In this document: in pieces, positions 41,819 to 51,196 of the stretch
Layout: every line of letters begins with the position of its first letter
How positions within the stretch are numbered: position 1 is the stretch's first letter
Source: UBA4656 sp002405525
GTDB lineage: Bacteria; Pseudomonadota; Gammaproteobacteria; Xanthomonadales; Ahniellaceae
Reading direction: 5' to 3'
Length of the DNA: 64,000 nt
NCBI GenBank assembly: GCA_036723735.1
Contig: DAIMGT010000010.1
Location: 1-64,000 of the forward strand
Translations under genes and position numbers: made by a program
Notes under the pieces: generated by a model
Told to the model about the DNA's origin: nothing
The model's database searches: none
Seen by the model: the letters and a program-made list of their open reading frames with translations, nothing else

Positions 41819-42319
41819 ATGCCGCTTCGCGAGGTCCTCGTCGATCCAGACCCGCGGTTGCGCCAGCGCAGCCTTGCCGTGGAGACCTTCGACGCCGACC
41901 TCGACGGGCTGGTCCAGGACCTGCTCGACACCATGCGTCACGCACGCGCGATCGGCCTTTCGGCGCCGCAGCTGGGCGTGCCGCTGCGTGTCGTCGTGGT
42001 CGACGTTCCGGGCGGGATCGCGCCGGAGGTTTTCGTGAATCCGGAGATCATCGACCAGCGCATGCTGGCGATCGTGGAGGAGAGCTGCGTCTCCGTACCG
42101 GGCGTGGTCGCCAAGGTCCGCCGCAACATCCGCGCGCGCATTCGAGCCCGCGACCGCAGCGGCCGGCAACTCGAGATTGACGTCGAAGGCTTGCGCGCGG
42201 TCTGCCTGCTGCACGAGATCGACCACCTTGACGGGCGACTCTTCATCGATCGGCTTCCGGCGTGGCGCAGGCTGCTGCTGCGACTGCATGCCCCGAGGGG
42301 TGCGCGCCCCGCGGCTTGA
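41819..42319 (+). CDS. def: peptide deformylase homologue linked to puc operon
   Basis: This 166-aa metalloprotease family enzyme removes the formyl group from N-terminal fMet. All three motifs are present: motif 1 GLSAPQ (46-51), motif 2 ESCVS with metal Cys90, and motif 3 HEIDH (His132, Glu133, His136). The ATG lies 5 bp after pucC, so it is likely co-transcribed with pucBAC. It is rather divergent from the housekeeping enzyme and ends in a basic, Ala/Pro-rich tail. It could act on antenna polypeptides, where retention or modification of Met1 matters for B800 binding, or be a spare housekeeping copy. Confidence 0.88.
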   Translation: MPLREVLVDPDPRLRQRSLAVETFDADLDGLVQDLLDTMRHARAIGLSAPQLGVPLRVVVVDVPGGIAPEVFVNPEIIDQRMLAIVEESCVSVPGVVAKVRRNIRARIRARDRSGRQLEIDVEGLRAVCLLHEIDHLDGRLFIDRLPAWRRLLLRLHAPRGARPAA

Positions 42320-42668
42320 GTCTGCGAATCGACGGCCAGCGCCACTACCGTCGCGCCCGCGAGCCACGAGCCGCGGTGGCGGTGGCGGAGCGCGTCCCGC
42401 ACGCCGGTGTTCCTGTGCGCGCGCCGGCGTGACGGGATCATGGCCCGAGCGTGCGGTCGACGTTGGACGCCCCGCCACGCGTCGATGCGGAACGCCTCGC
42501 CCTGATTTGCTGCACTGCGTCAACCGTTCCGGCGCCGTGGCAGTGGTGAATACGATTGCATCACGCTTTCGCGTGAATAGAGCCACGTATGCTCCGCAGG
42601 CCGCCGGCACCCGGACGCGGATCACCGCTGCCCGAACCCGCCGCCGGCCTACACAACGGGGAGGAGTC
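42320..42668. other. intergenic gap before amylase
   Basis: This 349-bp GC-rich gap marks the end of the photosynthesis cluster. No gene, tRNA or clear hairpin was seen, and no PpsR box was found. An SD-like GGGGAGGAG lies just before the amylase ATG. Local AT content rises at about 42545-42595, where an unassigned promoter may lie. Confidence 0.5.
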
Positions 42669-44090
42669 ATGCAAGAGCAGATTGCAGCGGCCGCTCGCGC
42701 GCCGCTTGGAAAGGCGCGGGCGATGCTCGCGATGCTGGCGCTGGGGGCAGCGTCGGCGGCGAACGCGGAGGTCATCCTGCACGCCTTCAACTGGCCCTAT
42801 GCCACGGTCCAGGCGCGGGCGGCGGAAATCCGTTCCCTGGGTTACGCCAGCGTGCTGGTTTCGCCGCCGCTGAAATCGGAGGGGACGGCCTGGTGGGCGC
42901 GCTACCAACCGCAGGATTACCGGACCATCGACAGTCCCCTCGGCAATCGCGAGAACTTCGTCGCGATGTCCAACGCGCTGCGTGCGCAGGGCGTCAAGGT
43001 GTACGCCGATATCGTGCTCAACCACATGGCCAACGAGGCCTGGCTGCGGCCTGATCTGAACTATCCGGGCCAGAGGGTCCTGAACCTTTACGCGGCCAAC
43101 ACCGCCTACTGGAGCCGGCAGCGCCTGTTCGGCACGCTCACGCAGAACTTCCTCTCGCAATGGGACTTCGGCCCGGCCACCTGCATTGGCGACTACAGCA
43201 ACGTCTGGCAGGTGCAGAACTGGCGGCTGTGCGGAGGCGCTGGCGACGTCGGGTTGCCGGATCTGGTCGCCAACAGCTGGGTCGTGCAGCAGCAGCAGGC
43301 CTATCTGACCGCGCTGAAGGGCCTCGGCGTGACCGGCATGCGGATCGACGCCGCAAAACACATGCCGAACAGCCACATGAACGCCGTGCTGAACGCCACG
43401 ATCAAGTCCAATGTCCACGTGTTCGGCGAGATCATCACCGGCGGCGGCGCGGGCGAACTCGAGCATGATCGGTTCCTGCGACCCTACCTCGACGGGACCG
43501 ACCACGGCGCCTACGACTTCCCGCTGTTCGCGCAGATCCGCGCCGCCTTCGCGTTCGGCGGCAGCATGAACCGGCTGGTCGACCCGGGGGCTTTCGGGCA
43601 GGCCCTGCCCGGCAACCGAGCGATCACCTTCACCGTGACCCACGACATCCCGAACAACGCCGGGTTCCGATATCAGATCATGGACCCGACCGACGAAACC
43701 CTCGCCTATGCCTACGTTCTCGGTCGCAACGGCGGGGTGCCCCTGCTGTACTCCGACAACAACGAGAGCGGCGACAACCGCTGGGTGAACGCCTATCGAC
43801 GCACCGATCTCGCGGCGATGATCCGTTTCCACAATGCCGCACAGGGCACCGATCAGCAGGTGCTGAGCTTCAGCGACTGCCACCTGCTGTTTCGCCGCGG
43901 CAACCGAGGCATCGTCGGCATCAACAAGTGCGGCACCGCGGTCAACACGACGGTGAGCATGAACAACAGCGTGCTGTGGTGGAACACCGACTACCGCGAC
44001 GTGCTGTCGACGAACGTGGTGCGCATCACCAGCGCCAGCCACACGTTCAGCCTTCCGGCGCGCAGCGCGCGAATGTGGCTGCGCAACTGA
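42669..44090 (+). CDS. secreted alpha-amylase (GH13)
   Basis: This 473-aa protein has a long N-terminal signal sequence ending near AANA (about residue 33). The (beta/alpha)8 catalytic domain shows VKVYADIVLNHMA (region I), GMRIDAAKHM with the nucleophile Asp (region II), VHVFGEIITG with the acid Glu (region III) and TFTVTHDIPNN (region IV). A short C-terminal beta domain ends SFSLPARSARMWLRN. It probably hydrolyses starch outside the cytoplasm. Cys pairs (e.g. CIGDYSN / LCGG, SDCHLL / NKCG) may form disulphides. It has no obvious link to the PGC. Confidence 0.9.
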   Translation: MQEQIAAAARAPLGKARAMLAMLALGAASAANAEVILHAFNWPYATVQARAAEIRSLGYASVLVSPPLKSEGTAWWARYQPQDYRTIDSPLGNRENFVAMSNALRAQGVKVYADIVLNHMANEAWLRPDLNYPGQRVLNLYAANTAYWSRQRLFGTLTQNFLSQWDFGPATCIGDYSNVWQVQNWRLCGGAGDVGLPDLVANSWVVQQQQAYLTALKGLGVTGMRIDAAKHMPNSHMNAVLNATIKSNVHVFGEIITGGGAGELEHDRFLRPYLDGTDHGAYDFPLFAQIRAAFAFGGSMNRLVDPGAFGQALPGNRAITFTVTHDIPNNAGFRYQIMDPTDETLAYAYVLGRNGGVPLLYSDNNESGDNRWVNAYRRTDLAAMIRFHNAAQGTDQQVLSFSDCHLLFRRGNRGIVGINKCGTAVNTTVSMNNSVLWWNTDYRDVLSTNVVRITSASHTFSLPARSARMWLRN

Positions 44091-44642
44091 GACCGGACGC
44101 GATTCGCCGGACCCCGGGTGGCACGCACCCGGGCGGCGCGCGGCATCGCGACGGTTCCCACGCCGGCGCGGTGCTGCTCGAACAGGGCGCGCATTGAAGC
44201 GCGCATGGCGGCATGGCCCGGCTGTCCGGCCCTCGGCATGCAGCACGCCGAATCGACCCGTGCAGCGGGCGTATCCCGGCCCGGTCGACGCCGGTAGCGG
44301 AGTTCGGTCGGAGCCGGCGACCCGCTGCCGAAAAACGTGCCGATCGCGCCCGTGGCCTGGCGGCCCAGGCGGCACTGGCGGGGCTTCCGGCAGCACCCGC
44401 CGTGCGCGACCAGCAGCGCCTCTGGGTCGGCAAGGAACAGGGAGCCGTGTCGTTCCACATCGGCGCCGCCCCGCCGCCGGTGCCGAGCGGGCGGGCGCAG
44501 CCGCTGGGCGGTGAGGTCTACTCGGCTGCCCCGGCAACGCACCGATCGCGCGGCGGCGCGACCGCGCGCTTGGCGGTCGGGCAACAGCGCCCATCCGCTC
44601 CGGGTGCGGCAACAGGCGGAGCCCCCGTTCCGGCGCGGCGCC
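44091..44642. other. 552-bp gap between convergent amylase and diguanylate cyclase genes
   Basis: Several long GC-rich ORFs run through here on both strands, but none shows a recognisable family, SD or hydrophobic pattern, and they overlap one another. One plus-strand stretch around 44370-44490 (DQQRLWVGKEQGAVSFHIG) is less biased in composition and could be a decayed gene. I cannot support a gene call. Confidence 0.4.
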
Positions 44643-45650
44643 TCATTCAATGAAGACCACGCGGTTGCGCCTCTCCCGCTTGGCCCGGTACAGCGCGGCG
44701 TCCGCCCGCCGCGACCACTCGGCGAGGGTCTCGCGGGGCTTCTGCTCGGCGCCCCTGATGCTGACGGTCAGGCGTTCGTCGTTGAGGATGCAGGCGGTAT
44801 CGATCTGCTGGCGCAGGCCTTCGGCGATCTTGCGGGCATCTTCCGCCCTGGCCCCGGACAGCAGGAGCATGAATTCCTCGCCGCCGACACGGAACAGGGC
44901 GTCATCTTTGCGTTTGCGGGTCGTGATCTCCGCGACCACGCGCTGCAGCACCTCGTCGCCCACCGCGTGGCCGTGGGTGTCGTTGATGCGCTTGAAGTGG
45001 TCGATGTCGATGGCAAGCAGGGTGGCCGTCGCGCCATCCCCTCCATCCGTCGGAAGGCGCCCCAGCTCGGCGTCGAAATGGCGGCGGTTGAACGCGCCGG
45101 TGAGCGGGTCGGTGATCGCCTCGCGGCTCAGCGAGCGCTGGAGAGCGTCCACCAGATCGAGCACGACATTGATCATCACCAGCGTCAGCGTGAGGGTGGC
45201 AGCCAGCCGCAGGGCGATCGAGACCTCGAGGGTCCAGGCGGCCAGCAGGCAGACTACGCCCATCAGCGACACGCTCAGTGCCATCGCGACGCGGCGGGGC
45301 AGGATGAAGAACGAAATGAACATCGTGGGATACGCCCACATGGCCCCGTTCAGGCCCTGCAGCCACAAGGACAGGCAGACCGTGGTCCCCAGCAGGGCAG
45401 CCAGCATCCAATAGGGCTCCGGCAGCGCGTGCCCGCGCCGATTGGAAAGTCCGTCGAGCGTCAGCACGATTTGCGCAATCGTCAGAATCGAGCCGAGCAG
45501 CCAGCGTTGCTGGATGAAGTGGATGACCGTGAAAGGAAGCCGCATCGCGGCCGCGACCAGGCTCAGCGCGACCACGATCCGGTCCCGGTAGTTCTCCAGC
45601 GAGAACTCCCGGCTGCGGAACCAGCGTGCGACATGCGCGAGCAGATTCAA
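44643..45650 (-). CDS. membrane-bound diguanylate cyclase (GGDEF domain)
   Basis: This 335-aa protein probably makes cyclic di-GMP. Five or six transmembrane helices (residues about 25-165, e.g. YWMLAALLGTTVCLSLWL, FISFFILPRRVAMALSVSLMGVVCLLAAWTL) precede a GGDEF domain: DPLTGAFNRRHFDAEL, AIDIDHFKRINDTHGHAVGDEVLQRV and the active-site loop RVGGEEF. No I-site RxxD is evident immediately before it. The start is uncertain: TTG 45650 is given, and ATG 45721 is the alternative. The upstream part of the frame crosses a tRNA gene and is not coding. Confidence 0.85.
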   Translation of the reverse strand: MNLLAHVARWFRSREFSLENYRDRIVVALSLVAAAMRLPFTVIHFIQQRWLLGSILTIAQIVLTLDGLSNRRGHALPEPYWMLAALLGTTVCLSLWLQGLNGAMWAYPTMFISFFILPRRVAMALSVSLMGVVCLLAAWTLEVSIALRLAATLTLTLVMINVVLDLVDALQRSLSREAITDPLTGAFNRRHFDAELGRLPTDGGDGATATLLAIDIDHFKRINDTHGHAVGDEVLQRVVAEITTRKRKDDALFRVGGEEFMLLLSGARAEDARKIAEGLRQQIDTACILNDERLTVSIRGAEQKPRETLAEWSRRADAALYRAKRERRNRVVFIE

Positions 45651-45888
45651 GACGGGTCGGCCGGAACTGAGTGAAAAATGCGATGGACCGGACGGCCATC
45701 TACGCGGCGGGTCCGGACGCATCGGTCTCGACCGCGAGACGCTGGATCGTAGGTGCCTCCGGTGGGCTGGGCGAGCCGGCAACCGGAGATCCAGGCCGCG
45801 CGGCGCGACGGCGAGGCAGGGATGCCGAGCGGGTGGTCGCAGGCACGCTGGCGTAGCATCGCAGCGAAGCCCGGATCGCCACGGAGGA

Positions 45889-45965
45889 TGGCGCGCTCGG
45901 CGGGACTCGAACCCACGACCCCAGCCTTCGGAGGGCTGTACTCTATCCAACTGAGCTACGAGCGC
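45889..45965 (-). tRNA. tRNA-Arg (anticodon CCG)
   Basis: The minus strand folds into a standard 77-nt cloverleaf starting GCGCTCGTAGCTCAGTTGGA. The anticodon arm is CAGCC-CTCCGAA-GGCTG (anticodon CCG, codon CGG) and the T-arm loop is GGTTCGAGTCC. The acceptor stem is GCGCTCG/CGAGCGC and the CCA end is encoded. No integrase or att repeat was seen beside it. Confidence 0.96.
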
Positions 45966-46035
45966 GTGGTGGGGATGATACCAGCCCGCGCCGGGCGGGG
46001 CCCACGATGGGCGAGGCCATGGTTGAAGCACTGCC

Positions 46036-47469
46036 TCAGGCCGCCGCCAGCACCTCTGCCGCCGCCTTCTCTCCGGACGAAAGAGCCGCCTCCATGCCCG
46101 GCTCGTCGTATACCGTGTGTTCGCCGGCAAAGCGAATCCAACCCAGCGGCCGATCGGTCCACTCGACGGTGGAGGGCACGCGCCCGGGCGCGATCTCGGC
46201 GTAGGCACCACCGGCCAGCGGATCGCGGCCCCAGGATTTCACTGCCAGCAGCTCCAACGCCCCGGCGGCTGCCGGCCGCTGGCGTTCGATCTCGGTGCGG
46301 ATCCAGTGTGCCATCCCGGTGTCGCTGGCCGAGGTGGCGTCCAGTGCGGCCGCCGGCGCTCCGTTGAGCCAGGCAATCAGTCGCTCGATGCGCCCGTCGG
46401 CCCCGGCCACGCCAAAAAGCCGTTCGATGCTGCCGTCGTACCAGGTGGTGACCGGCAAGCCATCGGCCTCCCAGAACGGTCGCAGTGGTCGGAAGTGCGC
46501 GGTCGTGATGGGCGTGTAGCGCCGCGCGCGCCAGGCCTGCGCTTGCGCGGCAGGCGGCGCCGGATCGAAGGCGATGCGTGACAAGGGGCCACAGGGAAGG
46601 GTGATGACCGCAAAGCGCGCGCTGAACGAACGCCCGTCGGCGCAGCGCAGGTTGACGCCGTCGCGGCCGCTCGACGCCGCCACGATCTCGGCCCCCAGCA
46701 CGGGCGGCTGCGCCAGCGCCGCGGCCATCGCGTCCGGCAGGGCCTGGCTGCCCGCCGCGATGCGCAGCGTGCCGCCCGTGCTCTTGCGGCGCAGCGCCTC
46801 GCGGCGCAACACGTCGAGCGCGGACACGCTGCGCAGCCCGCTGTAGTTGGCCGCCACGTCCATCCATCGCAGCGCCTGGTCGCTCCAGCCCGCGGTGGCG
46901 AGATGGTCCCACAGCGCGACATCGAGCGCGGCATGCGCGACGTCGAGCCAGGCCAGTGCATCGGGCAGCCTTGCCGCCTCCGGACCCAGCGCGGCCGCCA
47001 GGAGCCCGGGCGGCGGAATGGCACGCTCGCGTCCCGCGAGCGGATTGCGTGGATCGCTCGCCCACTGGTCCGAACGCACCAGACCGTCCCGCAGTGCGAG
47101 CAGCGTTGGCGGTGCCGCCGGAGGTGTTGCGCCCGGGGTGGGACGAATCGGGGCTGGACCCGAGGGCTCGACGGCGATCCCGAGCCGCTTGGCGTGGGCG
47201 AACACGCGTGCGTAGCTCGACCCGACCTCGACTCCGCCCAGTTCGAAACGCCGGCCGCCGCGCGTGACCGTCAAGAGCCGCCCGCCGACGCGCGAAGCGG
47301 CCTCCAGCACGCGTACCCGCAGGCCGGCGCCTTCGAGCACATGCGCGCAGGCCAGGCCGGCGAGCCCGGCGCCGACCACCAGCGCGTCGAACGGCGGCTC
47401 GGCGGCGGCGCGGGAGCGGGGAGCGACCACGGACAGCGCCGCGCCGAACAGGAAAGTCCGTCTCTTCAT
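46036..47469 (-). CDS. flavin monoamine oxidase family protein with Tat-like signal
   Basis: This 477-aa FAD enzyme of the amine oxidase family starts at ATG 47469 with MKRRTFLFGAALSVVAPRSRA, a twin-arginine-type leader, so it likely acts in the periplasm. The FAD motif ALVVGAGLAGLACAHVLEGAGLRVRVLEAASRVGGRL is near residues 29-65. The C-terminal WIRFAGEHTVYDEPGMEAALSSGEKAAAEVL is the second FAD signature. An upstream in-frame ATG (47529) lacks signal-peptide character. It lies 99 bp after a TonB receptor on the same strand, suggesting one uptake/oxidation unit. The substrate is unknown. Confidence 0.85.
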   Translation of the reverse strand: MKRRTFLFGAALSVVAPRSRAAAEPPFDALVVGAGLAGLACAHVLEGAGLRVRVLEAASRVGGRLLTVTRGGRRFELGGVEVGSSYARVFAHAKRLGIAVEPSGPAPIRPTPGATPPAAPPTLLALRDGLVRSDQWASDPRNPLAGRERAIPPPGLLAAALGPEAARLPDALAWLDVAHAALDVALWDHLATAGWSDQALRWMDVAANYSGLRSVSALDVLRREALRRKSTGGTLRIAAGSQALPDAMAAALAQPPVLGAEIVAASSGRDGVNLRCADGRSFSARFAVITLPCGPLSRIAFDPAPPAAQAQAWRARRYTPITTAHFRPLRPFWEADGLPVTTWYDGSIERLFGVAGADGRIERLIAWLNGAPAAALDATSASDTGMAHWIRTEIERQRPAAAGALELLAVKSWGRDPLAGGAYAEIAPGRVPSTVEWTDRPLGWIRFAGEHTVYDEPGMEAALSSGEKAAAEVLAAA

Positions 47470-47568
47470 GCCCGTCGTCCCGGCGCCGCACAGCGGCGCG
47501 CCGCGAGAAGAAAGGGCCGGCAGGATCACCCCCGCCGGCCCCGCGTGCCCCGACCAGGGAGCGCGTGA

Positions 47569-50016
47569 TCAGAAGCGGTAGGTGACGTTGAACCCGTACA
47601 TCCGTGGCCGCGGCGCGGTGATCGCGAAGTCGCGTACGTTGGTGGATACCCGCGCCGGTGCCGGCGGCGGCAGGATGTTCGGAATCGAGATGAAGGCCGC
47701 CGGGTTGACGTAGCGGAGGATGTCCTCTGCCGTGTCCTCGTCGGTGGCGTTGTTGACCCACAGGGTCCAGCGCCAGTTCCGGCTCACATCGATACCGAAA
47801 CGCAGGTTCAGGACGGTGCTCGCGCCGGTCTCGGCAAGATTGTCGACCTGGGTGAAGCGGGTCGACTCGTAGCTGATGTCGCCGTTGGCGAACCAGCCCC
47901 AGCCGTTGCCGAACTCGCCGTTCCAGGTCAGTCCGAACGCGGCCTGGTTCTTCGGCACCCGGGGTAGCACGTTGCCGGCGGCGTTGGCGCAGGGATCGGC
48001 CAGGTTCGGAACCGGCACGTTGCAGAACAAGTCCGCCTGGTCCTGGCTGATGAAGTCGCGGATCTCGGCGTCGTTGTAGGAATAGGAGAAGTTCGCCAGC
48101 AGCGCCGGCGAGATCACCCACTGGCCCTCGATCTCCAGGCCGCGGATCCGCGACTCGCCGATGTTGGTGGTGAACGAGGTCAGGAACGGATTGTTGTTGA
48201 CCAGGAAAACCGAGCGCGACTCGGTGAGTTGCTGGTTCTCCCAATCAATCCAGAACAGGTTCGCGTTCAGCCGCAGGGTGTCGTCCAGCAGGTCGCTCTT
48301 CAGGCCCAGCTCGTAGTTCCAGGCCTCTTCTTCGGCGAACGAGGTCAGGCCCTCGCTGACCAGCAGCGCGCGGCTGTCGTCGCGCAGGTCGGCGCGCTGC
48401 ACGTCGGTGTTGAAGCCGCCCGGCTTGGTGCCCTTGGAGGCCAGGCCGTAGAGTTGCACGTCGTCGGTCATCTGGTACGACAGGGTGACGCGCGGCGTGG
48501 TGGAGGTGAACTCCTCCTGCAGCAGGAAGGTGCGGGTGAAGGTGCGCGGCGGCGGCGGGGTGGTGACCAGCCGAGAGTCGGTGCCGCCCGCGGTGATCTC
48601 GTCCTTCGCGTAGCGGATCTCGAACGAAGTCGACCACTGGTCGTCGATCTTCCATTCCACGAAGCCGTAGACAGCCCGGTTCTCGATGTCGCCAATCGGA
48701 TCGGTCCGGTTCGGCACCACCGGGGCGCGCACGCTGGCCGGCGGCACGTTGAAATTGGTCAGCGCGCCGTTGAAGCCCGGACCGCGGGTCTCGGCGTAAT
48801 GGTAGGCGCCGACGATGGCGTAAACCGGGGCGGTGGTGTCGGTGGTGATGCGCAGGTCCTGCGACCAGTCGTAGGTCTTGCCGCGCCCGAAGGTCTCGAA
48901 ACCGCCGCCGAAGCCGCGGATTTCCGAGTAGTCCTGGTCGACCGCAGTGTACTCGTCGGTTTCGTTGTAGGCCGAGGTGGAGGTCAGGGTCCAGCCGTTG
49001 CCGAAGGTCCAGTCGGCCACCACGCTGGTGCGCAGGTTGTCGCGCTTGAGTCCGGCGCCATAGCCGGCGAGGTCATAGTCCGGCGTGTTGATCGGGAACT
49101 CGCTGGGCGTCGCCGGAATGCCGCAGAAATAGCCGCGGGTACGGGTACGGCCGAGCGGGAAGCCGGAGCCGGGTGCGGCGCCGATGATCTCGGGAAGGAA
49201 GCAGTTGTTGAGCGCGCTGCCTTGGCGGCGGATCGGGAAGTGCTGGTCGCGGTTCTGCTGGTAGCCGAGCCGCGCGAGGACTTCGAAGTTGTCCAGTGGC
49301 TTGAAGAGCAGCGAGGACAGCATGCCGGTGGTCTTGGTCCCGCCGATGTTCTCGGCGTTCGCCACCGGATTGAAGAACAAGCCGTCGGTCTCGTCATAAA
49401 CCGCGCCGATGTCGAAGGACAGCAGGTCCTCGACGATCGGGCCGGAGTAGAAGCCGGTCAGCTTGCGCTGGCCGTCACTGCCGCCGCCGAGCGTGAACTT
49501 GCCGGTGGCGTCGTTGCCGGGACGGCGGGTGACGAAATTGACCGCACCGGAGAAGGTGCGCCGACCGAACGCCGCCGACTGCGGGCCGCGGATGACCTCG
49601 ACGCGTTCCAGGTTCTCCAGCCCGTAGCCCGAGATGTCGCCCTGCACGTAAACGCCATCGATGAAGAACGACGCATTCGGTTCGCCCTGGATGTTGGACA
49701 TGCCGCGGATCACCGGCCGGTCCCCGTCGCGACCGAAGGCCGAGCGGAACGAGAAACTCGGAGCGAACGCCGCGATATCGCGCACGTCGGCAAAGCCCTT
49801 TTCCTCGATCGTGTCGGCAGTGATGGCGGTGATCGGCAGCGGGACCTTCTGCAGTTCCTCGTCCACCCGGCGCGCTGTGACGGTGACCGTCTCCAGCGCT
49901 TTGGTCTCCTCGGACTGCGGCCCCGGATCGGCGGCCGGCCGCGGCGCGGCGGAGGCGGTGCCGCTCAGGGCAGTGGCGATGGCGAGTGCGAGAAGGCGGC
50001 GGGTCGGCTGGGTCAT
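47569..50016 (-). CDS. TonB-dependent outer-membrane receptor
   Basis: This 815-aa receptor has a signal peptide (residues 1-23, ending ASA), a TonB-box-like ETVTVTARR, a plug domain (VPLPITAITADTIEEKGFADVRDIAAFAPSFSF ... LENLERVEVIRGPQSAAFGRRTFSGAVNFVTRRPG) and a beta-barrel ending in Phe (PRMYGFNVTYRF). It resembles the sphingomonad-type receptors that import bulky organic substrates rather than classic siderophore receptors. It is flanked on the same strand by the DUF1838 gene and the amine oxidase, likely the importer for this cluster. Confidence 0.93.
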   Translation of the reverse strand: MTQPTRRLLALAIATALSGTASAAPRPAADPGPQSEETKALETVTVTARRVDEELQKVPLPITAITADTIEEKGFADVRDIAAFAPSFSFRSAFGRDGDRPVIRGMSNIQGEPNASFFIDGVYVQGDISGYGLENLERVEVIRGPQSAAFGRRTFSGAVNFVTRRPGNDATGKFTLGGGSDGQRKLTGFYSGPIVEDLLSFDIGAVYDETDGLFFNPVANAENIGGTKTTGMLSSLLFKPLDNFEVLARLGYQQNRDQHFPIRRQGSALNNCFLPEIIGAAPGSGFPLGRTRTRGYFCGIPATPSEFPINTPDYDLAGYGAGLKRDNLRTSVVADWTFGNGWTLTSTSAYNETDEYTAVDQDYSEIRGFGGGFETFGRGKTYDWSQDLRITTDTTAPVYAIVGAYHYAETRGPGFNGALTNFNVPPASVRAPVVPNRTDPIGDIENRAVYGFVEWKIDDQWSTSFEIRYAKDEITAGGTDSRLVTTPPPPRTFTRTFLLQEEFTSTTPRVTLSYQMTDDVQLYGLASKGTKPGGFNTDVQRADLRDDSRALLVSEGLTSFAEEEAWNYELGLKSDLLDDTLRLNANLFWIDWENQQLTESRSVFLVNNNPFLTSFTTNIGESRIRGLEIEGQWVISPALLANFSYSYNDAEIRDFISQDQADLFCNVPVPNLADPCANAAGNVLPRVPKNQAAFGLTWNGEFGNGWGWFANGDISYESTRFTQVDNLAETGASTVLNLRFGIDVSRNWRWTLWVNNATDEDTAEDILRYVNPAAFISIPNILPPPAPARVSTNVRDFAITAPRPRMYGFNVTYRF

Positions 50017-50053
50017 GATCGGGGTCCCTGGGGGCAGGTGGCGGGGAGCGGAT

Positions 50054-50947
50054 TCAACCGCCCGCCCTGGTTTCGGAGTCGGCCGCGGCCGACGCCTTCT
50101 GCTTGAGCTTGCGATAGTAGGTCCAACTGGTCTCGTTCGGCTGCACCCAGGTCTCGGGCGCTGTCGCGTAGGCCGGATAGGTGGATTCGATGCGCTCGCG
50201 CATGTCCGCCGGCAACTCGCCGACCCCCGCCAGCTTGTGGCCCTGGGCGATGTACAGCAGGTTCCCCGACGCGGCGCCCATCTTCATCCACGGCAACCAG
50301 GGCCCGATGCGCGTCCAGCCGTAGCTGGCCGGGGCGTTCTTCACCGCCGGGTCGTCGATCGCCGCCCGCCGGGTGAAGAACATGAAGTGCTCCGATCCCA
50401 TGTACAGCTCGCCGCTGGACTCCTCGGGAAAATCCTCTGGCTGCAGCGGATTGGGATAGGTCAGCGGAACGTTGAAGGTCATCATCAGGTCCCCGCCCGC
50501 GCTCTCCCAGGGCAGGATGTTGGGCGAGCCGTCGCGGCGCGTGGTGCCGAACACGCTGTTCACCGGGTCGTTCGCCACGTGGACGACGTCCACCCGCTTG
50601 CCGTTGAAGGGGTTGTCCCAGGCGTCGATGATCGCTCCGCTCTTGAGGTCGCGGTAGAAGCTCAATTCGCGGGAGATGAAGCGCCACGAACCGTCTTCCA
50701 TCGCCTCCATCCGGCAGATGTTGTAGCCCTCGAAACCCATGATGGCGGCAGGTGCCTTGCCGGGCAGCTGGGCGAAGATCGTGCCCTTCCACCAGGTGAC
50801 GACGTGCTCGGCGGGATCCAGCGAGCAGCGCATCTTGGCTAGTGCGGTCAGATTGTCCTCGGCCCTGCCCAGATCGAGTGCGGTCGCGGGCTGGACCGTC
50901 GCCAAGGCGAGCGCGATGCCGGCCAGACCAGGATGGAGCAACGCCAT
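50054..50947 (-). CDS. secreted DUF1838 family protein
   Basis: This 297-aa protein has a signal peptide (about residues 1-23, ending ATA). RELSFYRDLKSGAIIDAWDNPFNGKRVDVVHVANDPVNSVFG and EDFPEESSGELYMGSEHFMFFTRRAAI match the DUF1838 family, which has no assigned function and often sits beside TonB receptors. It lies 37 bp upstream of the TonB receptor on the same strand, probably in one operon, and is divergent from the methyltransferase at 51.2 kb. The C-terminus WTYYRKLKQKASAA is charged. Confidence 0.75.
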   Translation of the reverse strand: MALLHPGLAGIALALATVQPATALDLGRAEDNLTALAKMRCSLDPAEHVVTWWKGTIFAQLPGKAPAAIMGFEGYNICRMEAMEDGSWRFISRELSFYRDLKSGAIIDAWDNPFNGKRVDVVHVANDPVNSVFGTTRRDGSPNILPWESAGGDLMMTFNVPLTYPNPLQPEDFPEESSGELYMGSEHFMFFTRRAAIDDPAVKNAPASYGWTRIGPWLPWMKMGAASGNLLYIAQGHKLAGVGELPADMRERIESTYPAYATAPETWVQPNETSWTYYRKLKQKASAAADSETRAGG

Positions 50948-51196
50948 GGAAATCCTCCGTGCGGACGCGGTTTGCCGCCGTCAGTCGAAATGACATATCG
51001 TTATAACATTAGGCGTTTTGTAGCAGCCGTTCACCCGCTTTGCATGTTGCGACGCAGCAGGTGGCCGTGATCCGCGATCGGGATCCATGCGTCCGGGCTC
51101 GCGCTGCCGCATGATGACCCCGCTGCGGCTGCGCAGTCGGCATTCGCGGCAGGGACGGGCTGCCCGATTACCATCCCGCTTCTCCGGAGATCTTCG
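50948..51196. promoter_or_regulatory. divergent control region between DUF1838 and methyltransferase genes
   Basis: This 249-bp gap separates two outward-facing gene sets. An AT-rich stretch at 50990-51020, containing ATGACATATCGTTATAACAT (50989-51008), is an imperfect palindrome in otherwise very GC-rich DNA and is a candidate TetR/GntR-type operator. No regulator gene lies next to it. An SD-like CCGGAG precedes the ATG at 51197. Confidence 0.45.

Noticed and set aside
44213..44653. 146-aa plus-strand ORF between amylase and diguanylate cyclase
   Set aside because: No SD, no recognisable domain, overlaps equally long ORFs in other frames; listed only as an unexplained gap.
45889..45965. tRNA-Arg as an integration site for an island
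   Set aside because: No integrase gene, no direct repeat of the tRNA 3' end and no composition shift was visible nearby.
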